From Actinomycetes bacterium (GTDB lineage Bacteria > Actinomycetota > Actinomycetes > Propionibacteriales > Propionibacteriaceae): a DNA stretch of 7,249 nt. The translations under genes and the position numbers were made by a program. Under the pieces are notes generated by a model. It saw only the letters and a list, made by a program, of their open reading frames with translations. It ran no database searches and was not told the DNA's origin. Positions 1 through 7,249 of the stretch are shown here, piece after piece (the stretch's first letter is position 1; each line of letters begins with the position of its first letter). Location: positions 1-7,249 of the forward strand of contig JAEYUH010000145.1 in the NCBI GenBank assembly GCA_023432725.1, given 5' to 3'.

Positions 1-37
1 CGAGCGCGAGGCAGTCACCGAACTCGGCCTGATCTGA
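1..37 (+). CDS. mdh: C-terminal end of a gene, probably malate dehydrogenase (partial)
   Basis: Only the last eleven codons and a TGA stop (35-37) are inside the window; the visible peptide is EREAVTELGLI. The frame begins at base 2, and base 1 is the last base of the preceding codon. Actinobacterial malate dehydrogenases commonly end in a similar 'EERxAVxxLGLI' tail. From memory, mdh is also a frequent neighbour of the DUF3017-folD-purH-purN block found further right here. The enzyme would interconvert malate and oxaloacetate in the cytoplasmic TCA cycle. The label rests on this short tail plus synteny, so it is an inference; the existence of a coding end here is more secure than the name. 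A strong hairpin follows 10 bp after the stop. Confidence 0.6.
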   Translation, partial: EREAVTELGLI

Positions 38-47
38 GCCAACGGCG

Positions 48-79
48 CAGGGCCCCGGGGCGGTCACCCCGGGGCCCTG
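48..79 (+). terminator. Perfect 13-bp stem hairpin, likely terminator of the upstream gene
   Basis: The arms CAGGGCCCCGGGG (48-60) and CCCCGGGGCCCTG (67-79) are exact reverse complements around the 6-nt loop CGGTCA. The hairpin starts 10 bp after the TGA at 35-37. There is no clean U-tract after it (the next bases are TCGCATTCTCG), which is common for actinobacterial hairpin terminators. It would insulate the following cassette from read-through of the upstream gene. Confidence 0.8.
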
Positions 80-126
80 TCGCATTCTCGTCCGTTCGCC
101 CTCCGTCGGGAGTCACGGGCGTTAAG

Positions 127-155
127 CTACGATTCCGTAAGTTACGGTTCCGTAG
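127..155. promoter_or_regulatory. Tandem palindromic operator-like element in the acyl-CoA synthetase promoter region
   Basis: Two near-identical dyads lie 15 bp apart centre to centre: TACGATTCCGTA (128-139, one mismatch between arms) and TACGGTTCCGTA (143-154, arms TACGG/CCGTA exact around TT). Between them a third, overlapping dyad, CCGTAAGTTACGG (135-147), is a perfect inverted repeat with a single central G. Equivalently, the segment is a 15-bp direct repeat (128-142 and 143-157). The element ends 16 bp before the ATG at 171. TACGAT (128-133) also fits an actinobacterial -10 pattern (TAnnnT), though no good -35 is seen 16-19 bp upstream; if it is the -10, a bound protein would block RNA polymerase. 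Such repeats are typical of TetR-type or similar dimeric repressors. No regulator gene is in the window, so the cognate protein is unknown. Confidence 0.6.
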
Positions 156-170
156 TCTCGAGGTTCTCCG

Positions 171-1880
171 ATGCGCACCCCCACCCCCGCCACCCTCGCC
201 GTCCGCGCCGCGCGGGACTTCCTGCTCGGCCACGCCGCGGACTACGACGCCGCGGTGGCCGGCTTCGCCTGGCCGCAGTTGAGCGAGTTCAACTTCGCCC
301 TGGAGTGGTTCGACGTGGTGGCCGGGGAGCACCCCGACCGCCCGGCGGTGACGATTGTGGACTCCGACCTCACAGCCCGCTCGTGGACCTACGACCAACT
401 GTCCCGCCGCTCCGACCAGCTGGCGAACTGGCTGGCCGGCCTCGACCTGCGCCGCGGCGACCGCGTGATCGTCATGCTCAACAACACCATCGAGTTGTGG
501 GAGACGCTGCTCGCCATCCACAAGCTCGGGGCGGTCGCCGTCCCCACCTCGACCCTGCTCTCCGCGGCCGACCTCGCCTATCGGGTCGACAGGTCGCAGG
601 CGAGGGCTGTGGTCGCAGCCACCGGCCTGGGGCCCCGGCTGGCGGGCCTGCCCCGACAGGTGACCAGGATCGGCGTCGGGCCCGGCACCCCTTCCGGCTG
701 GGTGAACATCACGGCCTCCGCGCGGGCCGCCGACCGCTTCGAGCCAGACGGCCCAACCCCGGCCGACGACCCCGGTCTGCTGTACTTCACCTCGGGAACC
801 ACCGCGCGCCCCAAGCTGGTGAACCACACCCAGGTCTCCTACCCGGTGGGACACCTGTCCACGATGTGGTGGCTGGGCCTTCGCCCCGGCGACGTCCACC
901 TCAACATCTCGTCCCCGGGCTGGGGCAAGCACGCCTGGAGCAACTTCTACTCCCCCTTCCTCGCCCAGGCGACCGCGTTTGTCTTCAACTACGACAGGTT
1001 CGACGCGGCCACCCTGATGGAGGTGATGGACGCCCACCGCGTCACCACCTTCTGCGCGCCTCCGACGGTGTGGCGGATGCTGATCCAGGCGGACCTCAGC
1101 CGGCTGTCGTCCCCGCCCCGGGAACTGCTCGGCGCGGGTGAACCTCTCAACCCCGAGGTGATCCAGCGGGTCCGCCAGGCCTGGGGAGCCACGATCCGCG
1201 ACGGCTTCGGGCAGACCGAGATGACCTGCTGCGTCGGCAACTCCCCCGGTCAGCGGGTCCTGGACGGCTCGATGGGACGGCCGATGCCCGGCTACCCCGT
1301 CGTGCTGCTCGACCCGGTCAGCGGCGAACCCAGCCCGACCGAGGGCGAGATCTGCCTCGACCTCTCCCGGCCGATCCTCGGTCTGATGGCCGGTTACCAC
1401 AACGACCCGGAGCTCACCGCCCAGGCCTGCCGGGACGGCTTCTACCACACCGGCGACCTCGCGTCCGCCGACGCCGACGGCTACCTGACCTACGTCGGAC
1501 GGGCCGACGACGTCTTCAAGGCCTCCGACTACAAGATCTCCCCGTTCGAACTGGAGTCGATCCTGCTGGAGCACCCCTACGTCACCGAGGTGGCGATAGT
1601 CCCCAGCCCCGATCCCATCCGGGCCGCCGTCCCGAAGGCGTTCGTCTGTCTGGTTCAGGACGTCGCCGCCGTGCCCGAAGCCGCCGCCCGGGCGATCTTC
1701 GCCCACGCCAGGCAGCGGCTGTCCGCCTTCCAGCGCGTCCGGATCGTCGAGTTCGTCCACGAACTGCCCAAGACCATCTCCGGCAAGATCCGCCGGGTGG
1801 AACTGCGTGAGCGGGAGGCGGCACGGGTCGCCGCGGCGTCGCTGGTCGGCCAGTTCCTGGAGGCGGACTTCCGCGCCTGA
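171..1880 (+). CDS. AMP-forming acyl-CoA synthetase, medium-chain (ACSM/MACS-like) type
   Basis: This is a 569-aa member of the ANL adenylating superfamily. It activates a carboxylic acid with ATP to an acyl-adenylate and then, in this subfamily, transfers it to CoA. The core motifs are all present: phosphate-binding loop TSGTTARPK (residues 207-215), DGFGQTE (344-350) that contacts the adenylate, YHTGD (425-429, ribose-binding Asp429), hinge region GRADD (443-447), and C-terminal PKTISGKIRR with catalytic Lys539. The segments 'SSPGWGKHAWSNF' and 'FCAPPTVWRMLIQ' resemble ACSM-type enzymes rather than acetyl-CoA synthetase or NRPS adenylation domains. The length is normal for the family. The phosphate loop has Ala at position 212, where many relatives have Gly or Ser. 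The ATG at 171 is preceded by GAGG (160-163) at 7-nt spacing. No signal peptide or membrane segment is seen, so the protein is cytoplasmic. It is the first gene of the plus-strand cassette, behind the tandem operator. Substrate chain length or type cannot be deduced. Confidence 0.9.
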   Translation: MRTPTPATLAVRAARDFLLGHAADYDAAVAGFAWPQLSEFNFALEWFDVVAGEHPDRPAVTIVDSDLTARSWTYDQLSRRSDQLANWLAGLDLRRGDRVIVMLNNTIELWETLLAIHKLGAVAVPTSTLLSAADLAYRVDRSQARAVVAATGLGPRLAGLPRQVTRIGVGPGTPSGWVNITASARAADRFEPDGPTPADDPGLLYFTSGTTARPKLVNHTQVSYPVGHLSTMWWLGLRPGDVHLNISSPGWGKHAWSNFYSPFLAQATAFVFNYDRFDAATLMEVMDAHRVTTFCAPPTVWRMLIQADLSRLSSPPRELLGAGEPLNPEVIQRVRQAWGATIRDGFGQTEMTCCVGNSPGQRVLDGSMGRPMPGYPVVLLDPVSGEPSPTEGEICLDLSRPILGLMAGYHNDPELTAQACRDGFYHTGDLASADADGYLTYVGRADDVFKASDYKISPFELESILLEHPYVTEVAIVPSPDPIRAAVPKAFVCLVQDVAAVPEAAARAIFAHARQRLSAFQRVRIVEFVHELPKTISGKIRRVELREREAARVAAASLVGQFLEADFRA

Positions 1881-2027
1881 CGGGGGTTCGCCCCACAAGC
1901 TCACCGGCATCGAAGACCCCGCCCGGCAGGTGGCCGGATTGCGCATTGACCGCACCGGCCGCCCGGAGGAGAGTTCGCCGTGGCAGCGCGTTGTTCCTAT
2001 CACCCACCCACCCCAAGGGAGGCAGCG
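1881..2027 (+). promoter_or_regulatory. 147-bp gap with a bulged hairpin and a weak candidate promoter
   Basis: This gap separates the acyl-CoA synthetase stop from the favoured start of the small gene. A short GGGG-TTCG-CCCC hairpin (1883-1894) follows directly after the stop. A longer dyad pairs GGCCGG (1932-1937) with CCGGCC (1955-1960) and TGCG (1940-1943) with CGCA (1951-1954), with a 2-nt bulge and 7-nt loop. The loop region carries TTGACC (1946-1951), a good -35 match, but the hexamer 17 bp downstream (GAGAGT, 1969-1974) is a poor -10. The gap may hold a second promoter or a weak attenuator, so the small gene may not depend wholly on the promoter before 171. There is no U-tract after either hairpin. 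Confidence 0.3.
2015..2022 (+). promoter_or_regulatory. Strong ribosome binding site that fixes the start of the 82-aa gene
   Basis: AAGGGAGG at 2015-2022 lies 5 nt before the ATG at 2028 and is a near-ideal Shine-Dalgarno sequence. A competing in-frame GTG at 1980 has its own GGAGGAGAG (1965-1973). That start would add a 16-residue, low-complexity-looking extension (MAARCSYHPPTPREAA), so the ATG is preferred. Confidence 0.75.
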
Positions 2028-2276
2028 ATGCCAAAGTTGAGTCACGAGGAGGTCGTGAAGACCTTCCTCGATTCCCAATCCGTGAACTTCGAGGCCCTCG
2101 GCAAGTTCGTCGCCGAGGCAGGCCCACGGATCGCCCTGTCCGGCGCCGGCGACTACGGCGTCCGGTTCGGCTTCTACAACCTGCTGGCGTGCTTCTGGAT
2201 CGGCCCGCCGGTGGACGTGATCGGCAACCTGGGACGGGAGGTTCGCGGGATCGCGAACGAAGTCGCCGGACCGTAA
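2028..2276 (+). CDS. Small protein of unknown function (82 aa)
   Basis: I do not recognise this protein. From the ATG at 2028 it is 82 aa long. The N-terminal third (LSHEEVVKTFLDSQ, residues 4-17, then VNFEALGKFVAEAG, 19-32) looks like two amphipathic helices. The middle (residues 43-61, YGVRFGF, then YNLLACFWIGPP) is rich in aromatic residues and holds the single cysteine (Cys55). The tail (62-82) is again helical and mildly charged. There is no signal peptide, and the central hydrophobic run is too short and too polar at its edges to be a convincing membrane span. The size resembles a carrier protein but no phosphopantetheine-type D-S-L motif is present. Its TAA stop (2274-2276) touches the GTG of the next gene, which is in the same frame, so the two are almost certainly co-translated. 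A partner or accessory role to the downstream protein is an inference from that arrangement only. Confidence 0.75.
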   Translation: MPKLSHEEVVKTFLDSQSVNFEALGKFVAEAGPRIALSGAGDYGVRFGFYNLLACFWIGPPVDVIGNLGREVRGIANEVAGP

Positions 2277-3527
2277 GTGGCCGACCGCCCGTACTGGCCG
2301 CGTGCCGACCTGGTCCGCCGGCTGGTCCGTGCCCTGGTGATCGCCGAGCGCGCCCTGGGCGCGCTCGGCGAGTCCGGGTACCACGACGACACCGCGCCGC
2401 AGGACAGCTTCGGGCCGGACAAGCCGCTGGCCGAGACCGGCATGCTCGTTCACGTCGCGGCCCGGGTGGACGACCCCCAGGTGCGCGAGCGGGTGGCGGC
2501 CCTCGCCGCCCGGATCGCCGGGCATGCCCGCTCCGACCGTACGGCGGTGGCCGTGGCGCTGTACCCGACCATCGCCTGGCAGCTCGCGATGCCCTACATC
2601 CTCGTGCGCGGCCTGGACGCGCCGGACCCCCGGCTCGACGGGTTGCTGGAGCTGAGCACCACGGCCTCGTCGGCGGAAGGCAGGGAGGTGCCGCCGCACC
2701 GCACCCTCGAGCGCCGCTGGCTGCACGCAGTCTGGCGTGGCGAGGCGGTGATGGACGCGGACCAGACCGTTGCCGCGTCGGTGCTGGCGCACCCTGTCGA
2801 CCTGCTGCTCGGCGCGCGCGACGACGCGTACGCGTTCACCCACGCGCTGATGTACCTGTCGGGATTCGGTGCCTGGCAGCCGGCGCTGCCCCGTCCCCTG
2901 GAGGAGGTGGTGGCCGAGGCCTCAGGGTTGCTCGCCAGGGCGCTGGTCGCCGAGGACTACGATCTGGCCGCCGAGGTGCTCATGGCCTGGCCGCTGACCG
3001 GGTCGGACTGGTCGCCGGCAGCGGGCTTCGGCTTCCGGGTGCTCGCCGAGTTCGAGGACGAGGTGGGCTACCTGCTGGCCGGCAACGGCATCCCGGGGCG
3101 CTACCACCACCTGTCAGGACCCGAGCGCACCACCTACGCCCTCGCCGCGAGCTACCACACCGCCTATGTCTGGGGCATCCTGTGCGCGCTCGCCACGCGT
3201 TCGGGCGGGGCACCTCCCCAGCGGGCTGACGGACGGCTCAGCGATCCTGCAGTCATCGATGCGCTCCGCGCGCTGATCCCGGAGGCCGACACCCCCTGGC
3301 AGCGCAGCTACGCCAGGCTCGACGCCGCCGAGCGGTCGGCGCTGGGTCCGTTCCTGGTCGACGCGGCATTGCTGTCCGCCGCCCGGCGCAACGACGTCGT
3401 GAGCCTCGCACGCGCCCTTGAACTGGCCGTCGCCAACGGTCTGGCCGACTCCCCCGGCTGCGCCCAGGCGGCGGAGCTGCTGCACCGGCTCACCGTCGCC
3501 CGGCAGGTCCCGGCGCCGGCGCCCTGA
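2277..3527 (+). CDS. Uncharacterised 416-aa protein, possibly DUF6895-like
   Basis: This is a mostly alpha-helical, soluble-looking protein with no signal peptide or membrane segment. Stretches that look conserved are DSFGPDKPLAETGMLVH (residues 43-59), HRTLERRWLH (141-150), an acidic LVAEDYDLAAEVLMAW segment around residues 222-237, and YHTAYVWG (293-300) with His294. These recall an actinobacterial family of unknown function that I tentatively link to DUF6895; the family name is from memory and weakly held. The repeated, well-placed His, Asp and Glu residues could form an active or metal site, but no catalytic signature of a known enzyme class is seen. The start is the GTG at 2277, immediately after the TAA of the 82-aa gene. 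No Shine-Dalgarno sequence precedes it, so translation probably depends on ribosomes finishing the upstream gene. The protein ends at 3527, 4 bp from the convergent stop of the DUF3017 gene. No function can be assigned. Confidence 0.8.
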   Translation: MADRPYWPRADLVRRLVRALVIAERALGALGESGYHDDTAPQDSFGPDKPLAETGMLVHVAARVDDPQVRERVAALAARIAGHARSDRTAVAVALYPTIAWQLAMPYILVRGLDAPDPRLDGLLELSTTASSAEGREVPPHRTLERRWLHAVWRGEAVMDADQTVAASVLAHPVDLLLGARDDAYAFTHALMYLSGFGAWQPALPRPLEEVVAEASGLLARALVAEDYDLAAEVLMAWPLTGSDWSPAAGFGFRVLAEFEDEVGYLLAGNGIPGRYHHLSGPERTTYALAASYHTAYVWGILCALATRSGGAPPQRADGRLSDPAVIDALRALIPEADTPWQRSYARLDAAERSALGPFLVDAALLSAARRNDVVSLARALELAVANGLADSPGCAQAAELLHRLTVARQVPAPAP

Positions 3528-3534
3528 CCGGTCA
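3525..3534. other. Palindrome TGACCGGTCA holding both convergent stop codons
   Basis: The 10-bp perfect palindrome contains the plus-strand TGA (3525-3527) and the minus-strand TGA (3532-3534) as its two ends. The two genes thus converge with only 4 bp (CCGG) between their stops. No terminator hairpin is seen in or around it, and there is no room for one outside coding sequence. Confidence 0.85.
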
Positions 3535-3840
3535 GCCCCGGCTCGGGGGGACGAGGAAGGCGAGCGCGACGACGCCGATCCCGATCCCCAGCAGGACCGC
3601 GGCGTCCAGCGGGCGGTTCCGCACCGCGAGCAGCCCTACCCGTTGCTGCGGCAGCAGCCGGAGCAACCCGCCCACCACGGCGGACGCCCCGATCACCGTG
3701 CTCCCGAGCCGCCAGTGCCCGCTCGCCACGATGACGAGGCCGGTGACGACCCCCGCCAGAACGGTGGCCAGCGGCCACTGGCCCAGCACCTGCTGGGCGA
3801 AGTTCTTCGGGGGTCGGCTGACCGGCTGACCTGTGCTCAT
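3532..3840 (-). CDS. DUF3017 small membrane protein
   Basis: This is a 102-aa integral membrane protein with three predicted spans at about residues 22-40, 45-63 and 79-98. Between spans two and three is a basic loop with the pattern [13 protein letters not shown], which is characteristic of DUF3017. Function is unknown; the family is found almost entirely in actinobacteria beside folD. The ATG at 3840-3838 overlaps the folD stop as ATGA, with GGAGG (3855-3851 on the minus strand) 10 nt upstream, so it is translationally coupled to folD. The open frame continues upstream to 4419, but that longer reading would run antisense-like through folD in another frame and gives an Arg/Pro/His-rich peptide. 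The short start is therefore the right one. It is the last gene of the minus-strand unit. Confidence 0.88.
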   Translation of the reverse strand: MSTGQPVSRPPKNFAQQVLGQWPLATVLAGVVTGLVIVASGHWRLGSTVIGASAVVGGLLRLLPQQRVGLLAVRNRPLDAAVLLGIGIGVVALAFLVPPSRG

Positions 3841-4688
3841 GACGCCAGTGCCTCCGCACGCTCGACGACGTTCGCCAGCAGCATGGCACGGGTCATCGGC
3901 CCGACGCCGCCCGGCATCGGGGCAACCCAGCCCGCCCTCTCCCACACCGACGGGTGCAGGTCGCCGACCAGGCCGTCCTCGGTGCGGGTGATGCCGACGT
4001 CGAGCAACGCCGCTCCGTCGGCGACCATGTCGGCGGTGATCAGACCCGGCGAGCCTGCCGCTGCCACCACGACGTCCGCCGAACGGGTGTACGCGGCCAG
4101 GTCGCGGGTGCCGGTGTGGCACAGCGTCACCGTGGCGTTCTCGGAGCGCCGGGTCAGCATCAGGCCGAGCGGACGGCCGACTGTGGTGCCGCGTCCGACG
4201 ATGCAGATCTCCGCCCCGGCCAGCCGGACGCCGTGGTGGCGCAGCAGCTCGATGATCCCCCGGGGAGTGCACGGCAGAGGCGCAGGGACGCCGAGCACCA
4301 GCCGGCCGAGGTTGGTCGGGTGGAGGCCGTCGGCGTCCTTGGCCGGGTCGATCAGCTCCAGCGCCCAGTTGTCGTCCAGGTGGGGCGGGAGCGGGAGCTG
4401 GACTATGTAGCCGGTGCACGCCGGATCCTCGTTCAGCCCGGCGATCGCCTCCGCCACCTGGGCTGCGGACGCGTCGCCGGGCAGGTCCACCCGCAGCGAG
4501 GCGATCCCCACCTGGGCGCAGTCGCGATGCTTGCCGGCCACGTACGCCCGGCTGCCGGGGTCGTCTCCGACCAGCACCGTGCCCAGCCCGGGGCGCACCC
4601 CGCGCTCCGCCAGCCGTGCCACCCGTTCGGCGAGGTCCGCCTTGACCTGCCGGGCCAGTGCCAGCCCGTCCAGTTTCTGTGCCGTCAT
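3837..4688 (-). CDS. folD: Bifunctional methylene-THF dehydrogenase / methenyl-THF cyclohydrolase FolD
   Basis: This cytoplasmic 283-aa enzyme oxidises 5,10-methylene-tetrahydrofolate with NADP+ and hydrolyses the product to 10-formyl-tetrahydrofolate, the formyl donor for PurN and PurH. Signature residues are in place: Tyr49 and Lys53 in SRAYVAGKH, Gln97 in YIVQLPLP, Asp120 in KDADG, the dinucleotide-binding turn [10 protein letters not shown] (164-173), and the C-terminal [10 protein letters not shown] signature. The length matches the usual 280-300 aa. The ATG at 4688-4686 follows the purH stop by 8 bp. Its GAGGA ribosome site overlaps that stop, so translation is linked to purH. The stop overlaps the DUF3017 start by ATGA. 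Nothing appears truncated or missing. Confidence 0.97.
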   Translation of the reverse strand: MTAQKLDGLALARQVKADLAERVARLAERGVRPGLGTVLVGDDPGSRAYVAGKHRDCAQVGIASLRVDLPGDASAAQVAEAIAGLNEDPACTGYIVQLPLPPHLDDNWALELIDPAKDADGLHPTNLGRLVLGVPAPLPCTPRGIIELLRHHGVRLAGAEICIVGRGTTVGRPLGLMLTRRSENATVTLCHTGTRDLAAYTRSADVVVAAAGSPGLITADMVADGAALLDVGITRTEDGLVGDLHPSVWERAGWVAPMPGGVGPMTRAMLLANVVERAEALAS

Positions 4689-4696
4689 CGCCGTCC

Positions 4697-6252
<1,556 letters not shown>

Positions 6253-6256
<4 letters not shown>

Positions 6257-6831
6257 GATCCCTCTCGTCCGGCGTAGTCGTTGACGAAGTCCACGAGCAG
6301 CCGGCGCTCGACGACCTTGATGCGTTCGTGCAGTGTCTCGACGGTGTCGTCGGGAAGCACGGTGACTGCCTCCTGGGCGAGGATCCGTCCGGTGTCGACC
6401 CCCTCGTCGACAGCGAAGAGCGTCGCTCCGGTCACCTTCACTCCGTGGGCGAGCGCGTCGGCCACGCCGTGCATGCCGGGAAAGGACGGCAGCAGCGCCG
6501 GATGGGTGTTCACCATCCGGCCGGCGTAGCGGTCGAGGAAGGCTGGGCCGACCAGCTTCATGAAGCCCGCGCTGATCACGAGGTCGGGCTCGTACCGCGC
6601 TACCGCCCCGGTCAGCGCGCGGTCCCAGGCGGCCCTGTCGTCGCCCGCCCGGAGCGGTTCCACGAAGGTGGGGACGCCGGCGGCTGCAGCGCGGGTGAGG
6701 CCCTGGGCGCCGGCCCGATCGGACCCGACCGCCACCACCTGGGCCGAAAGTGTGCCGGCGGCCTGTGCGTCGAGCAATGCCTGCAACAACGTGCCTGAGC
6801 CGGAGACCAGGACCACGAGGCGGGGCGGCAT
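6253..6831 (-). CDS. purN: Phosphoribosylglycinamide (GAR) formyltransferase PurN
   Basis: This cytoplasmic enzyme uses 10-formyl-tetrahydrofolate to formylate GAR, the third step of purine synthesis. The 192-aa protein is slightly shorter than the E. coli enzyme but complete. The N-terminal phosphoribosyl-binding loop [12 protein letters not shown] is at 9-20. The folate-binding and catalytic segment runs from [12 protein letters not shown] (83-94) to [12 protein letters not shown] (108-119). The catalytic triad is Asn108, His110 and Asp146 (in DEGVDTG), matching Asn106/His108/Asp144 of the E. coli protein. The ATG at 6831-6829 lies 4 bp after the stop of the upstream DUF6350-like gene with only a weak ribosome site, pointing to coupling. 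The stop overlaps purH by ATGA. Confidence 0.97.
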
Positions 6832-6835
6832 GCGC

Positions 6836-7249
6836 CTAGCCTACGACGGGCCGCTCCCGCCCTCGTACCGCGCCCAGTACCCACGTCACCAGGCCGCCGA
6901 GCAGCGCCGCGAGCAGCAGCATCGGCGGTCCGATCAGGGCCAGCTCCAGCAACCGCGGGCCGAGGTCGACCAGCCGCAGCGTGCCGAGTGCGCCGGTGGC
7001 GGCCCAGGCCGCCCCCATCGTCGCCGCCGAGAGCAGGGCACCGGCGGCTATCGCAGCCAGCGCCGCGTTGGCGGCCGAGCCGATCCGGCGGACCGGGGGC
7101 GAGAGGCGGCGGACTGCTACCGCACCGGCCAGCAGGCCGGCCACAGCCCCGCCGGCCAGCCAGGCCAGCGTGCCGGGCGCCGCCACGCCGACCGGGGGCA
7201 GCGCCCCGAGCAGGGGCACCGCGGGCAGCATGCCGAGCTTGGTGCCGGA
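6836..7249 (-). CDS. DUF6350-like multi-span membrane protein (C-terminal part)
   Basis: The frame is open to the right edge, so only the last 137 codons are visible and the start lies outside the window. The first visible residues are SGTKLGMLPAVPLLGALP. They resemble the 'LGxLPAxPLLAALP' segment of DUF6350 proteins, which I recall as the usual neighbour upstream of purN in actinomycetes. Three hydrophobic spans rich in Ala, Leu and Gly follow in the visible part, and the protein ends in the basic tail RGRERPVVG, likely cytoplasmic. An internal ATG at 7231-7229 is probably not the true start, since the preceding codons continue the family-like sequence. Function is unknown. The stop (TAG, 6838-6836) is 4 bp before purN, placing it as an upstream member of the same transcript. 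Confidence 0.8.
   Translation of the reverse strand, partial: SGTKLGMLPAVPLLGALPPVGVAAPGTLAWLAGGAVAGLLAGAVAVRRLSPPVRRIGSAANAALAAIAAGALLSAATMGAAWAATGALGTLRLVDLGPRLLELALIGPPMLLLAALLGGLVTWVLGAVRGRERPVVG

Noticed and set aside
1883..1894. GGGG-TTCG-CCCC hairpin as a terminator of the acyl-CoA synthetase gene.
   Set aside because: The stem is only 4 bp and no U-tract follows; too weak to call a terminator.
2028..2276. 82-aa protein as an acyl carrier protein loaded by the ligase.
   Set aside because: The size fits, but there is no Asp-Ser-Leu phosphopantetheine attachment motif or typical carrier-protein helix pattern.
2028..2276. 82-aa protein as a firm RiPP precursor call.
   Set aside because: There is no recognisable leader cleavage motif, no core rich in Cys/Ser/Thr, and no radical SAM, cyclodehydratase, lanthionine or protease gene in the window. 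It is kept only as one open possibility.
15..2843. A 942-codon open frame on the minus strand antisense to the cassette.
   Set aside because: It is codon-aligned with the three plus-strand cassette genes, which share one frame. Its stops would need sense TTA, CTA or TCA codons, which are very rare at this GC content. Its translation is a Gly/Arg/Val/Gln/His-rich sequence with no recognisable domain, whereas the sense strand encodes a clear ligase.
1946..3229. A 427-codon plus-strand frame overlapping the small gene and the 416-aa gene.
   Set aside because: Arg/Pro/Gly-rich shadow translation in a different frame from the two supported genes, with no domain.
3841..4419. N-terminal extension of the DUF3017 frame back to an ATG at 4419.
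   Set aside because: The extension overlaps folD in another frame, is Arg/Pro/His-rich, and would triple the family's normal length. The ATG overlapping the folD stop gives a normal DUF3017 protein.

Overview
The window is very GC-rich, has short gaps between genes, uses almost no A/T-ending codons, and carries a gene order typical of high-GC actinomycetes (Micromonosporaceae or a related family is plausible, but the genus cannot be fixed from this sequence). No tRNA, rRNA, CRISPR array, transposase, integrase or attachment site is visible.

Layout. Bases 1-37 (+) are the last codons of a gene that is probably malate dehydrogenase (mdh). A perfect 13-bp hairpin that looks like its terminator follows at 48-79. 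A three-gene, plus-strand cassette comes next: a medium-chain-type acyl-CoA synthetase (171-1880) behind a tandem TACGR-TT-CCGTA operator-like element (127-155), an 82-aa protein of unknown function (2028-2276), and a 416-aa protein of unknown function, possibly DUF6895-like (2277-3527). The last two genes lie in the same reading frame, separated only by a TAA codon that is followed at once by a GTG start. From 3532 to the right edge everything is on the minus strand and forms one tightly packed unit, transcribed right to left: a DUF6350-like membrane protein (partial, runs off the window), purN, purH, folD, and a small DUF3017 membrane protein. Overlaps or gaps between neighbours there are at most 8 bp.

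How the genes work together. FolD makes 10-formyl-tetrahydrofolate. PurN and PurH are the two enzymes of purine synthesis that consume it (GAR and AICAR formylation), and PurH then closes the ring to IMP. The minus-strand unit is therefore a purine/one-carbon operon with two small membrane proteins of unknown role at its ends. The plus-strand cassette is the accessory part. It sits between mdh and DUF3017, genes that I recall as close neighbours in related actinomycetes. It pairs an adenylating acyl-CoA ligase with two uncharacterised proteins under what looks like its own repressor-type operator. Its substrate and purpose cannot be read from the sequence. It is the most interesting part of the window.
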